Below the pieces are notes generated by a model, which worked only from the letters and a program-made list of their open reading frames with translations, searched no databases and was not told the origin of the DNA. This document shows, piece by piece, positions 26,597-35,845 of a DNA stretch of 64,000 nucleotides. The number at the start of each line of letters is the position of its first letter. Within the stretch, counting starts at the first letter, position 1. Origin of the DNA: Actinoplanes sp. DH11 (GTDB taxonomy: Bacteria; Actinomycetota; Actinomycetes; Mycobacteriales; Micromonosporaceae). The stretch lies in assembly GCF_020873875.1 (NCBI RefSeq), contig NZ_JAHWGU010000026.1, positions 62,001 through 126,000 of the forward strand. The letters run 5' to 3'. The translations under genes were made by a program, and so were the position numbers.

Positions 26597-28804
26597 ATGT
26601 CTCGATGGGAGCGCTCCCGCATCATCGGCCTCACGGCCGTCCTACTGACGGTCGGCATCGCCTCGCCGGCCCACGCCGACGAGGTCGAGCAGATCGTCAA
26701 CGGCGGTTTCGACGGCACCGCAGACCCGTTCTGGTCCACCGCCGGCATGCCGATCGCCCTGGACGACGGCCGGGCCTGCGTCGACGTGCCGGGCGGCACC
26801 ACCAACCGCTGGGACGCCGCGATCGGCCAGAACGACATCGACCTGGTCGCCGGCGAGACCTACCGTCTCTCCTTCGACGCGAGTGGCGACGCTGGCCACG
26901 TGGTCCGGGCGGTGGCCGGTCTCGCGGTCGCGCCGTACGACACCTATTTCGAACAGTCGCCGATCCTGGGCGACCTCACGCATTACGAGTACACGTTCAC
27001 CGCCAGCACCTCCACCGCGCAGGGGCAGGTCGCCTTCCAGGTCGGGGGCAGCCCGGAGCCGTGGCGCTTCTGCGTCGACAACGTCAGCCTCGTCGGCGGC
27101 GTCCCGCCCGAGGTCTACGAGCCCGACACCGGCCCCCGGGTCCGGGTCAACCAGGTGGGCTATCTGACCGACGGCCCGAAGAACGCCACAGTGGTCACCG
27201 CGGCGACGACCCCGCTCGGCTGGGAACTCAAGGACGCGTCCGGCCGTACCCTCGCCAAGGGCCGGACCACGCCGCACGGCATCGACGAGTCGTCCGGGCA
27301 GAACGTGCACACCATCGACTTCAGCCGCTACCGGCGCACCACCGCGGGACTCACCCTGAGCGCGGACGGCGAGACCTCGCGGCCCTTCGACATCGGGACC
27401 CGGGCGTACGCGCAACTGCGCACCGACGCCCTCAAGCTCTACTACACCCAGCGCAGCGGCATCGAGATCCGTGACGACCTGCGACCCGGTTACGGCCGCC
27501 CGGCCGGGCACGTCGACGTCGTACCCAACCAGGGTGACGGCGCCGTGCCGTGCCAGCCCGGGGTCTGCGACTACACCCTCGACGTGCGCGGCGGCTGGTA
27601 CGACGCCGGTGACCACGGCAAGTACGTCGTCAACGGCGGTATCTCGGTGTGGGGCCTGCTCAGCGAGTACGAGCACCTCAAGGGTTCCCGGAAGGTCAAC
27701 CTGGCCATCCCGGAGAGCGGCAACCGGACCCCGGACCTGCTCGACGAGGCGCGCTGGGAACTCGAGTTCCTCCTGTCCATGCAGGTGCCGACGGGTCACC
27801 CGTACGCCGGGATGGTCCACCACAAGATCCACGACGCGGCCTGGACCGGTCTCCCGCTGCTGCCCCACCTCGATCCGCAGCCGCGTGAGCTGCACCCGGT
27901 CTCCACCGCCGCGACGCTCAACGTCGCCGCGACAGCGGCGCAGGCCGCGCGGATCTACCGGCCCTTCGACGTGGCCTTCGCGAAGCGCGCGCTCGCCGCG
28001 GCGCGCGTCGCCTACGACGCCGCCAAGACCAACCCGGTCCGGTACGCACCGGTCGAGGACGGCATCGGCGGCGGCGCCTACAACGACGACAAGGTGACCG
28101 ACGAGTTCTACTGGGCGGCGGCCGAGCTCTACCTGTCCACCGGCGAGAAGAAGTACCGCGACGACGTGCTCGCCTCCCCGGAGCACACCGCCGACGTGTT
28201 CGGGCCGGTCGCCTTCGACTGGGCCGCCACCGCCGCGGCCGCCCGCATCGACCTAGCGCTCGTGCCGAACCGGCTGCCCGGCCTCGCCGCGGTGAAGGCG
28301 TCGGTGGTGCGCGGCGCCGACAAGTACCTCGCGATCCAGCGCGGCCACGGGTACGGGGTCGCCTACGCACCGGCGAACAACGTCTGGGACTGGGGTTCCA
28401 GCAGCATCATCGCGAACAACCTCGTGGTGGTCGCCGCCGCGCACAAGCTCACCGGCCGGGACCGCTACCGCGACGGCGTGCTCATCGGGCTGGACTACCT
28501 GTTCGGCCGCAACGCCCTGAACATCTCCTACGTGACCGGGTACGGCGAGGTCAGCTCCCAGAACCAGCACAGCCGCTGGTACGCCCGCCAGCTCGACCCG
28601 TCCCTGCCGAACCCGCCCCCCGGCACCCTCGCCGGTGGGCCGAACTCGTCGATCCAGGACCCGGTGGCGCAGGCCAAGCTGGCCGGTTGTGTGGGCCAGT
28701 TCTGCTACATCGACGACATCCAGTCCTGGGCGACGAACGAACTCACGATCAACTGGAACGCGGCACTGGCCTGGGTCAGCGCTTACGTAGCCGAGAACGA
28801 CTGA
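26597..28804 (+). CDS. Secreted glycoside hydrolase family 9 cellulase with N-terminal CBM
   Basis: 735 residues from ATG 26597. A signal peptide (SRWERSRIIGLTAVLLTVGI, cleavage after 'AHA' near residue 27) leads into a carbohydrate-binding module of the CBM4/9 type ('EQIVNGGFDG' to 'FCVDNVSLVGG', ~30-165). An Ig-like domain ('PRVRVNQVGYLTDGPKNATVV', ~180-270) comes next. The GH9 catalytic domain runs ~275-735. Catalytic features are the DAGD region 'GGWYDAGDHGKYVVNGG' (aspartates as base), the 'YVTGYGEVSSQNQHSRWYARQLD' histidine region, and the C-terminal acid in 'DDIQSWATNELTINWNAALAW'. It should hydrolyse beta-1,4-glucan outside the cell. A CebR-type operator lies 10 bases inside the gene, so induction by cellobiose is likely. 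Confidence 0.93.
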   Translation: MSRWERSRIIGLTAVLLTVGIASPAHADEVEQIVNGGFDGTADPFWSTAGMPIALDDGRACVDVPGGTTNRWDAAIGQNDIDLVAGETYRLSFDASGDAGHVVRAVAGLAVAPYDTYFEQSPILGDLTHYEYTFTASTSTAQGQVAFQVGGSPEPWRFCVDNVSLVGGVPPEVYEPDTGPRVRVNQVGYLTDGPKNATVVTAATTPLGWELKDASGRTLAKGRTTPHGIDESSGQNVHTIDFSRYRRTTAGLTLSADGETSRPFDIGTRAYAQLRTDALKLYYTQRSGIEIRDDLRPGYGRPAGHVDVVPNQGDGAVPCQPGVCDYTLDVRGGWYDAGDHGKYVVNGGISVWGLLSEYEHLKGSRKVNLAIPESGNRTPDLLDEARWELEFLLSMQVPTGHPYAGMVHHKIHDAAWTGLPLLPHLDPQPRELHPVSTAATLNVAATAAQAARIYRPFDVAFAKRALAAARVAYDAAKTNPVRYAPVEDGIGGGAYNDDKVTDEFYWAAAELYLSTGEKKYRDDVLASPEHTADVFGPVAFDWAATAAAARIDLALVPNRLPGLAAVKASVVRGADKYLAIQRGHGYGVAYAPANNVWDWGSSSIIANNLVVVAAAHKLTGRDRYRDGVLIGLDYLFGRNALNISYVTGYGEVSSQNQHSRWYARQLDPSLPNPPPGTLAGGPNSSIQDPVAQAKLAGCVGQFCYIDDIQSWATNELTINWNAALAWVSAYVAEND
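26606..26619. promoter_or_regulatory. CebR/CelR-type operator inside the GH9 start region
   Basis: The sequence TGGGAGCGCTCCCG matches the 14-bp cellulose-utilisation operator TGGGAGCGCTCCCA at 13 of 14 positions; the inner 12 bases are a perfect palindrome. It starts 9 bases after the first base of the ATG, so it encodes part of the signal peptide (residues 4-8). CebR of Streptomyces and CelR of Thermobifida bind this site and are released by cellobiose. The regulator gene is not in the window. Confidence 0.8.
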
Positions 28805-28808
28805 CGGC

Positions 28809-28836
28809 GCATACCCTCCTTGCGAGGGGGGTATGC
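28809..28836. promoter_or_regulatory. Inverted repeat covering the P450 start codon
   Basis: Arms 'gcataccctcc' and 'ggggggtatgc' pair (one G-T), with a six-base loop. The repeat starts five bases after the GH9 stop and includes the ribosome site and ATG of the P450 gene. It could end GH9 transcription, hide the P450 start, or be an operator. Confidence 0.5.
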
Positions 28837-30107
28837 CCATGCAAGCTCTTCGATTCGCCGCCGCGCTGTACCGGCAACGGTTCGGCGTCGTCTACCACGG
28901 TTACGTGCGGCGCGACCCGATGTCCCGGCTGCACCTGAAGCCGGGGCGCGACAATCCGTACGACATCTACGAACGCATCCGGGCGGGTGGTGACCTCGTC
29001 ACCACCCGCCTCGGCAACTACGTCACCGCGTCCTACCGGACCTGCGACACGGTGCTGCGGGACCGCCGCTTCGGCGTCCGGTCCGCCGACATCAACGGCC
29101 CGGGTGCGCCCGGCGACGCCGTCGACATGTCGTTCCTCGACCGGAACCCGCCGGACCACACCCGGTTGCGCCGCGTCGCGCAGCCGGCGTTCAGCCCGCG
29201 CCAGATCGCCGGGTACCGGCCGCTCATCGAACGCACCGTCGACGACCTGCTCGACCGGGCCCTCGCCCGGGAGACCTTCGACCTGGTGCCGGCGTTCGCC
29301 GCGCCCCTGCCGATCGCGGTCATCTCGGACCTGCTGGGCGTGCCGGACGCCGACGCCGGCCGGTTCGCCGCGCACGGCGCCGTCATCGGTGGCGCCCTCG
29401 ACGGCATTCGCGGGCTGCGCCACGCCGCCCGGCTCAAGCAGGCGAGCGACGCCCTCGACGCGGTGCTCGCGTCGTTGCTGGCGCTGCGCCGGCAGACACC
29501 CGCCGACGACGCCGTCTCCAAGATCCTGGCCGCCGAGGGTGATCAGATCCAGTCGTCGGAGATCCTGCCGATGTGCCGCCTGCTGCTCGTCGCCGGCTAC
29601 GAGACCACCGTCAACCTGATCGGCAACGCGGTGAACGCGCTGCTCGACCACCCCGAGCAGTGGGCCGACCTCTGCGACGACCCGGCCGGCCTGGCGGAGA
29701 AGGCGGTGGAGGAGACGCTGCGCTGGGACCCACCGGTGCAGCGCACCGCCCGGTGCGCCTTCGAGGAGATCGAGCTTGCCGGCCGCGTGGTCCGCCCGGA
29801 CCAGTTCGTGATCACGCTGATCGGGGCGGCCAACCGCGACCCGGCGATCTTCTCCCGGGCCGACAGGTTCGACATCCACCGCACCCCGGAGGCCGACCAC
29901 CTGGCCTTCTCCAGCGGCATCCACTATTGCGTGGGCGCGCCCCTGGCCCGGCTGGAGGCGGTGATCGCCCTGCAGCGGCTGGCCGAGCGCCTGCCGGGCC
30001 TGCGGCGGGCGGGCGCCGTCCGCCGCCGCAACGCCACCATCATCCGCGGCCCGATCGAGTTCCCGGTCCGCGCCGACCAGCGGATACTCACCCCACACCG
30101 ACCGTAG
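28833..30107 (+). CDS. Cytochrome P450
   Basis: 424 residues from ATG 28833, with GAGGGGGG just before it. All P450 landmarks are present: I-helix 'LLVAGYETTVNLIG' near residue 255, 'EETLRW' (ExxR) near 293, and the heme loop 'FSSGIHYCVGAPLARLEA' with the cysteine ligand near 370. It is a soluble bacterial class I enzyme and needs ferredoxin and a reductase, none of which is next to it. The substrate is unknown. The N-terminal ~20 residues (ALRFAAALYRQRFG) are unusual for soluble P450s and may be a short helix. It converges on the reverse-strand gene ending at 30115. Confidence 0.94.
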   Translation: MPMQALRFAAALYRQRFGVVYHGYVRRDPMSRLHLKPGRDNPYDIYERIRAGGDLVTTRLGNYVTASYRTCDTVLRDRRFGVRSADINGPGAPGDAVDMSFLDRNPPDHTRLRRVAQPAFSPRQIAGYRPLIERTVDDLLDRALARETFDLVPAFAAPLPIAVISDLLGVPDADAGRFAAHGAVIGGALDGIRGLRHAARLKQASDALDAVLASLLALRRQTPADDAVSKILAAEGDQIQSSEILPMCRLLLVAGYETTVNLIGNAVNALLDHPEQWADLCDDPAGLAEKAVEETLRWDPPVQRTARCAFEEIELAGRVVRPDQFVITLIGAANRDPAIFSRADRFDIHRTPEADHLAFSSGIHYCVGAPLARLEAVIALQRLAERLPGLRRAGAVRRRNATIIRGPIEFPVRADQRILTPHRP

Positions 30108-30114
30108 GCGGCGC

Positions 30115-30711
30115 TCAGCCGTTGAGCATGCTGTACACGGTCGCGTTCGCCTTCCTCGGCTCCGTCGGCGCGGCCGGCGCCTCGGTGCTGCCGTAACCGC
30201 TGTAGGCCAGGGTGCAGGTGCCGCCCTTGACCTTGCCGCCGGACGGCATCGTCACCGTGACCTTCGCCAGCTTGCCGGTCGCGGTGTCCACGGTCGCCGA
30301 GAACGGCACCTTCTTCGCCTTCGCCCCGAGCGAGGCGATCTCCTCCTCGTCGAGCACCGGGTGCGACGCGGCGATATCGCTCAGGTCGGCGGTGCCGGTG
30401 AAGGCGCCGTCGCCGGTCCGCTCGATGTCGGTGGAGGTTCCGAGCAGCTGGCGGGCGCCGAGCGGGTCGGTCTCGCCGTCGTAGGAGTACGGGCTGTCGC
30501 CGAGGTCATCGATCTTCGCGGGGTCGACAGTGAGCCAGCCCGCCGGCACGCCCAGCCGCTTGCCGACCGAGGCCGGCTTGAAGCCGATCTTCGCGTAGTG
30601 CTTCTCGGCCTCGATGACGAGGAAGGTCATCGAGAGCGAGCCGATCTCCGGGATCTTGTCGCTCACCGTGCTGCTCATCGACTTGTGGGGTGCGTCGATG
30701 ACGCCGCTCAT
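30115..30711 (-). pseudogene. Lipoprotein-like domain, probably 5'-truncated
   Basis: 198 residues if read from ATG at 30709-30711 (MSGVIDAPHKSMSS). The domain resembles exported actinobacterial lipoproteins with a beta-barrel-like pattern ('PAGWLTVDPAKIDD', 'GTSTDIERTGDGAFTGTADLSD', 'VPFSATVDTATGKLAKVTVTMPSGG'). Such proteins normally begin with a signal peptide and a lipobox cysteine. Here the in-frame sequence upstream of the ATG ('TPAYTSSGACFA') still looks like domain sequence, yet it runs straight into the 3' end of the arginase gene with no signal peptide. The simplest reading is a deletion that removed the 5' end. A functional short cytoplasmic form cannot be excluded. Confidence 0.5.
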
Positions 30712-30773
30712 GGCGAAGCAGGCGCCGCTGCTGGTGTAGGCGGGCGTGCGCCGAGAAGCGGGACAGGCATCCG

Positions 30774-31517
30774 TCAGGCGCCGAGCTCGGCGACCAGGCG
30801 GGTCACCAGGGCCGCCCGCGTCGCCTGCTCCCGCTCGCCGGTCGCCGGGTGCCAGGGCAGCGCCACGTCGAAGGCCACCACCCGCCCGGTCGCCGCGAGG
30901 CGGGCGCACGCCGCCAGCACCGCGTCGGCGGACGGGCCGCCCGGCACCGGGAACAGCAGGCCCGGGATCTCGGCGCCGTCCACCACGTCGACGTCGACGT
31001 GCACGACAAGTGGCCCCTCCGGCACCGTGCCGGGACCGGCCTCGCCGACCGGGATCTGCCGGACCGCGCCGCCGGCCAGATAGGCCGCCTCGGCCGGGTC
31101 CAGGTCGCGCCCGTCGACGAGGACGGCCCGGGCCGGGTCGACCGGGCGCAGGCCGATCCGGTCGGCGTACCGCTCCGGGTGCGCGCCCAGCGCCAGCCGC
31201 AACGACAGGCCGCCCAGGTAGCCGGACGTGCTGGTCTCCAGCGTGTGCAGGTCGCCGTGCGCGTCGAACCAGACGAGCGCCGGGTCGACGCCGGTGCGCT
31301 GCACGCCGGCGACGACCGCGCCGGCGATCAGGCAGTCACCGGAGAGCACGAGCGGGCGAGGACCGGCGGCGGCCACGGCGGCTGCTGTCGCCTCCCACAC
31401 CGCGGCCATCCGGTCCCAGTGGCCGGGAGCGTCCAGGACCGGCGAGACGGCGGTGCCGGCGGCCGGCAGGTCGACGGGCGTGTCTTGGTGGAACGGCACC
31501 AGGATCGTCACGCTCAC
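30774..31517 (-). CDS. Arginase/agmatinase-family protein with altered metal site
   Basis: 247 residues from GTG at 31515-31517; its GTGA start overlaps the stop of the STAS gene. It has the ureohydrolase fold, shorter than typical arginases (~300). Metal motifs: 'WFDAHGDLHT' near residue 84 and 'HVDVDVVDGAE' near 173 are intact. The first motif, normally GGDHS, reads 'LSGDCLIAG' near residue 58, so the histidine ligand of one manganese is replaced by cysteine. Activity on arginine or agmatine is therefore doubtful, and a different metal or substrate is possible. The link with a STAS protein is unusual. Confidence 0.82.
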   Translation of the reverse strand: MSVTILVPFHQDTPVDLPAAGTAVSPVLDAPGHWDRMAAVWEATAAAVAAAGPRPLVLSGDCLIAGAVVAGVQRTGVDPALVWFDAHGDLHTLETSTSGYLGGLSLRLALGAHPERYADRIGLRPVDPARAVLVDGRDLDPAEAAYLAGGAVRQIPVGEAGPGTVPEGPLVVHVDVDVVDGAEIPGLLFPVPGGPSADAVLAACARLAATGRVVAFDVALPWHPATGEREQATRAALVTRLVAELGA

Positions 31518-31858
31518 AGCCTATAACCGCCGGTGTTCACCGCCGGCACTCCGAAGAGGTCGGTCAGGCCGGTGATCCGCAGCTGGCGGTGGACGAACTC
31601 GCTGAGGTTCCGCAACTGCACCCGGGCGCCGATGTCCCGCGCCGCTCCGTGCGCGGCGACCAGCGCGCGCATGCCCGACGAGTCCATGAAGGTCACGAAC
31701 ATCATGTCGACGACCAGGAGCCGGGGCCGGTCGCGCTGCAGGACGCCGAGCAACTGGGACCGGACCGGGTCGACGGTGGCGGCGTCCAGGATGCCCCGGA
31801 TCTCGACGACGATCGCGCCGTCGGCCTGTCGCCGTGTCGTGATCACGGCCTCACCCAT
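31514..31858 (-). CDS. STAS-domain anti-sigma factor antagonist (second copy)
   Basis: 114 residues from ATG at 31856-31858 (MGEAVITTRRQADG), with GGAGG six bases upstream; an earlier in-frame start at 31897 has no ribosome site. STAS pattern: 'EIRGILDAATVDP', then 'LLVVDMMFVTFMDSSGMRAL' with a serine pair at the phosphorylation position. It resembles the regulators of partner-switching sigma control. Its stop overlaps the arginase GTG start, so the two are translated together. No kinase or phosphatase gene is near. Confidence 0.88.
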   Translation of the reverse strand: MGEAVITTRRQADGAIVVEIRGILDAATVDPVRSQLLGVLQRDRPRLLVVDMMFVTFMDSSGMRALVAAHGAARDIGARVQLRNLSEFVHRQLRITGLTDLFGVPAVNTGGYRL

Positions 31859-32142
31859 TCTCGCCTCCGAGCCGGGGCACGTGCCCGTCAGCCTCACCGT
31901 ACCGCCCGGATCGGGCCTCTCGCAGGCTGCCGCGTCGTTCGGCGATCACGGCGCACACGGCGTACGCCGCAAGCGGTTTTCCGCCCACCGGCAGGGACGC
32001 GGGGCGGTTTTCCGCCCGCCGTCACGGCCGTGCGCAACTCGAGCGAGCCGATTGGGCGTATCGCGCCGATCATCTTGCGACATCGCGTCCCGGCGGGACA
32101 CGGTGACAGGCACGGCGGCGGGGGCTGCCGAAGGGAGGCGCC

Positions 32143-33570
<1,428 letters not shown>

Positions 33571-33597
<27 letters not shown>

Positions 33598-33660
33598 CCG
33601 CCGGTGCGGCCGGCGACGCGCAGCGACGCGGAACAGCCGTGACCGCCGGTCCGGTCGTGG
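33571..33660 (+). repeat. 45-bp tandem duplication copying the Usp start
   Basis: Units 33571-33615 and 33616-33660 match at 34 of their first 35 bases and diverge in the last ten. Each contains 'cagccGTGACC' with a purine-rich stretch before it. The unit length is 45, so both GTG codons are in the same frame. The first copy keeps GAGGAA as ribosome site; the second reads GCGGAA. Confidence 0.88.
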
Positions 33661-34508
33661 TCGGCGCCGACCCGGGCGCGGCTGCCAAGGACGCCCTCGC
33701 GCTCGGCCACTGGGCGGCGACCACCCTGGACGTCCCGCTGGTCGTGGCGGTGGTCCACCCGGCGCCGTCGGCGCTCGGCTCGGGCCGGGTGGACGCGGAG
33801 TGGATCGCCGACCGGCACGCCGCGGCCGAGCGGGTGCTCGCCGCGGCGCGGGAGACGCTCGGCGACCCGCCCGGCGTGGAGTACCAGGTGGTCGCGTCCA
33901 GCTCGGCCGCGCACGGCCTGCACGACCTGGCCGAGCACCGGCAGGCGGCGCTGCTCGTGGTGGGCTCGGGGGCGGCGGCGCCGACGAGCCGGCTGTTCCC
34001 GGGCAGCACCGCCGAGCGCCTGCTGGCCGGCAGCGTCTGCCCGGTCGCGGTGGCGCCGGCCGGGCTGCCCGACCCGCCGGGCACGATCGGGCGGATCGGC
34101 GTCGCCTACGTGGACACCCCGGACGGCCGGGCCGCGCTGGAGGCGGCCGCTCGGCTGGCCCGGCGCACCGGTGTCCCGCTGCTGCTGGTCACGGTGGTGG
34201 CGCGCGGCGACGCGGCGATGCCTTTCATGCTGGGCAAGGACGCCGAGCGGGCCTTCCTGGACACCGCGCGAGAGACGTACGAGCAGGCGCTGCACCGGGC
34301 CGCCGAGTCCGTACCGGACGTGGCCGTGCGGTGGGAGCTGCGCTCCGGCGACGTGGTGGAGTCGCTGGCCGAGCTGACCGAGGTGGACGTGCTGTTCTGT
34401 GGTTCCCGCGGTTACGGCCCGGCGCGCCGGGTGCTGCTCGGCGGGGTGTCGGCCCGGCTGCTGCGCCGCGCCCACCGTCCCGTGGTGGTGGTCCCGCGCG
34501 CCGGGTGA
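33594..34508 (+). CDS. Tandem universal stress protein (two UspA domains)
   Basis: 304 residues from GTG 33594 or 289 from GTG 33639; both starts arise from a 45-bp tandem duplication. Two Usp domains follow, ~1-145 and ~155-304 in the longer form. Domain 1 ends with the ATP-type motif region 'VVGSGAAAPTSRLFPGSTAE', domain 2 with 'GSRGYGPARRVLLGGVSARLL'. The GxxG...GS pattern suggests nucleotide binding in at least one domain. Its start overlaps the permease stop, a common pairing in which Usp proteins modulate a transporter. It converges on the protein kinase gene 13 bases away. Confidence 0.92.
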
Positions 34509-34521
34509 GACCGGTGCGGGC

Positions 34522-35508
34522 TCAGTCCTTGCGGTGGCGGCCGACGCGGTCGCCGTCGCCACCCGCCCACACGGGCTCCGGCACGTCCGGCGCGGCGGTG
34601 GTCGGCGCCCCGGCGGCCTGTTCGTCCCACGGCGACACCGCCGCCGGCCGGTGCGGTTCCAGGCCGAACTCGGCCATCGGCACGTAGACCCGCGCGTCCA
34701 CCGCCTCGGCCAGCAGCAGTGCGGCGACGAGCGAGGTCGGCCGTTCCGCCGGGTCGCGGGAGAGGCAGCGTGAACAGAGGTCGATCACCTCGGGCGCCAG
34801 TCCCTCGATCGGCGGCAGCGGCAGCGCGTCCTCGTACCGCTGCGCCATCACCAGCTCGGTGTTGGTGCGCGCGCGCCAGGGCAACCGGCCGCTCAGGCAG
34901 TGGTAGAGCAGCGTGCCCAGGGCGAACATGTCACTCGCCGGGGTCGCCGGCATCCCCTCGAAGCGTTCCGGGGCGATGTAGGCGGGGGTACCCATGACCG
35001 GGCCGTCCGGGTCCGGGTCGGGCGAGCCGACGGCGGCGGCGATGCCGAAGTCGAGCACCTTCGCGCCGGCCGGGGTCAGCATGATGTTGGCCGGTTTGAT
35101 GTCGCGGTGCACCACGTTCTCGGCGTGCGCGGCGGCGAGCGCGGCGGCGACCTCGGCACAGATCCGGACGCTGATCTGCCAGTCCATCGGGCCGGCGGCG
35201 AGGTGTGCGCTGAGCGTCTGCCCTTCGACCAGCTCCATCACGATGTACGGCAGGTCGCGGTCACCGGCGGGCGACGTGCCGAAGTCGTGCACCCCGGCGA
35301 CGTTGGGGTGCGCCAGCCGGGCGGCCGAGCGGGCCTCGGTGCGGACCAGGTCGACGCCGATCTGACCGAGAGTGCCCTCCACCGCCGGAGTCATGATCTT
35401 GACGGCCACCGGGCGGTCGAGCACCGCGTCGTGGCCGCGCCAGACCTCCGACATCCCGCCGAGGCCGATGCGGTTCACGAGCTGGTAACGCCCGCCCAAC
35501 GTGCGCAT
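34522..35508 (-). CDS. Serine/threonine protein kinase (cytosolic)
   Basis: 328 residues from ATG at 35506-35508 (MRTLGGRYQLVNRIG), with GGGGGC before it; the upstream extension of the frame is not needed. A complete Hanks-type kinase domain covers ~8-270: glycine loop 'IGLGGMSEVWRG', 'VAVKIM' lysine, 'NVVHRDIKPANIM' catalytic loop, 'VLDFGIA', 'GTPAYIAPERF', and 'ASDMFALGTLLYH'. The remaining tail (~270-328) is short and has no membrane segment or PASTA domain, so it is cytosolic. The tail ends in a charged 'GDGDRVGRHRKD'. It has no obvious target here; the neighbouring Usp-permease operon converges on it. Confidence 0.93.
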   Translation of the reverse strand: MRTLGGRYQLVNRIGLGGMSEVWRGHDAVLDRPVAVKIMTPAVEGTLGQIGVDLVRTEARSAARLAHPNVAGVHDFGTSPAGDRDLPYIVMELVEGQTLSAHLAAGPMDWQISVRICAEVAAALAAAHAENVVHRDIKPANIMLTPAGAKVLDFGIAAAVGSPDPDPDGPVMGTPAYIAPERFEGMPATPASDMFALGTLLYHCLSGRLPWRARTNTELVMAQRYEDALPLPPIEGLAPEVIDLCSRCLSRDPAERPTSLVAALLLAEAVDARVYVPMAEFGLEPHRPAAVSPWDEQAAGAPTTAAPDVPEPVWAGGDGDRVGRHRKD

Positions 35509-35845
35509 CAATGCCCCCTTCAGCCCTCCGGGACCCCACCCGGACCGACGGGGACTTACCCGGGCTTCCCAGGCACAAACCGCCACCCCGGGCCGCAGGC
35601 ACTCGCACGGGTGGCCGAGGGACGGAAATGGCGGAGCCGCCGCCTTGTGGGCGCGGCTCCGCCATCGGACAGTGCGGCCGTTTTCCGGTGCACCTGGCGT
35701 CCTGGAGAACGGTAGGGCACGGACGGCACCAACGATGATCCAACCCCACCCAGAGTGACCGGACTCTCAGCTGTCGAGCTCCGGGCCAGGGAATGGCCAG
35801 CTCAGCGAATTTCGCACGCTCCGGGTGGGTCACTCAGAGCGACAA
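35509..35845. other. Intergenic region with terminator hairpin
   Basis: 337 bases between the kinase start and the 3' end of the beta-propeller gene, both on the reverse strand. Besides the hairpin at 35628-35665 I see no gene. The stretch 35700-35800 probably belongs to the 3' untranslated region of the upstream gene, and the kinase promoter should lie between the hairpin and 35508. Confidence 0.5.
35628..35665 (-). terminator. Perfect 13-bp hairpin between co-directional genes
   Basis: atggcggagccgc at 35628-35640 and its exact complement at 35653-35665 enclose a 12-base loop. It lies about 180 bases downstream of the beta-propeller gene and before the kinase gene, so it should stop transcription from the former. 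Confidence 0.75.
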
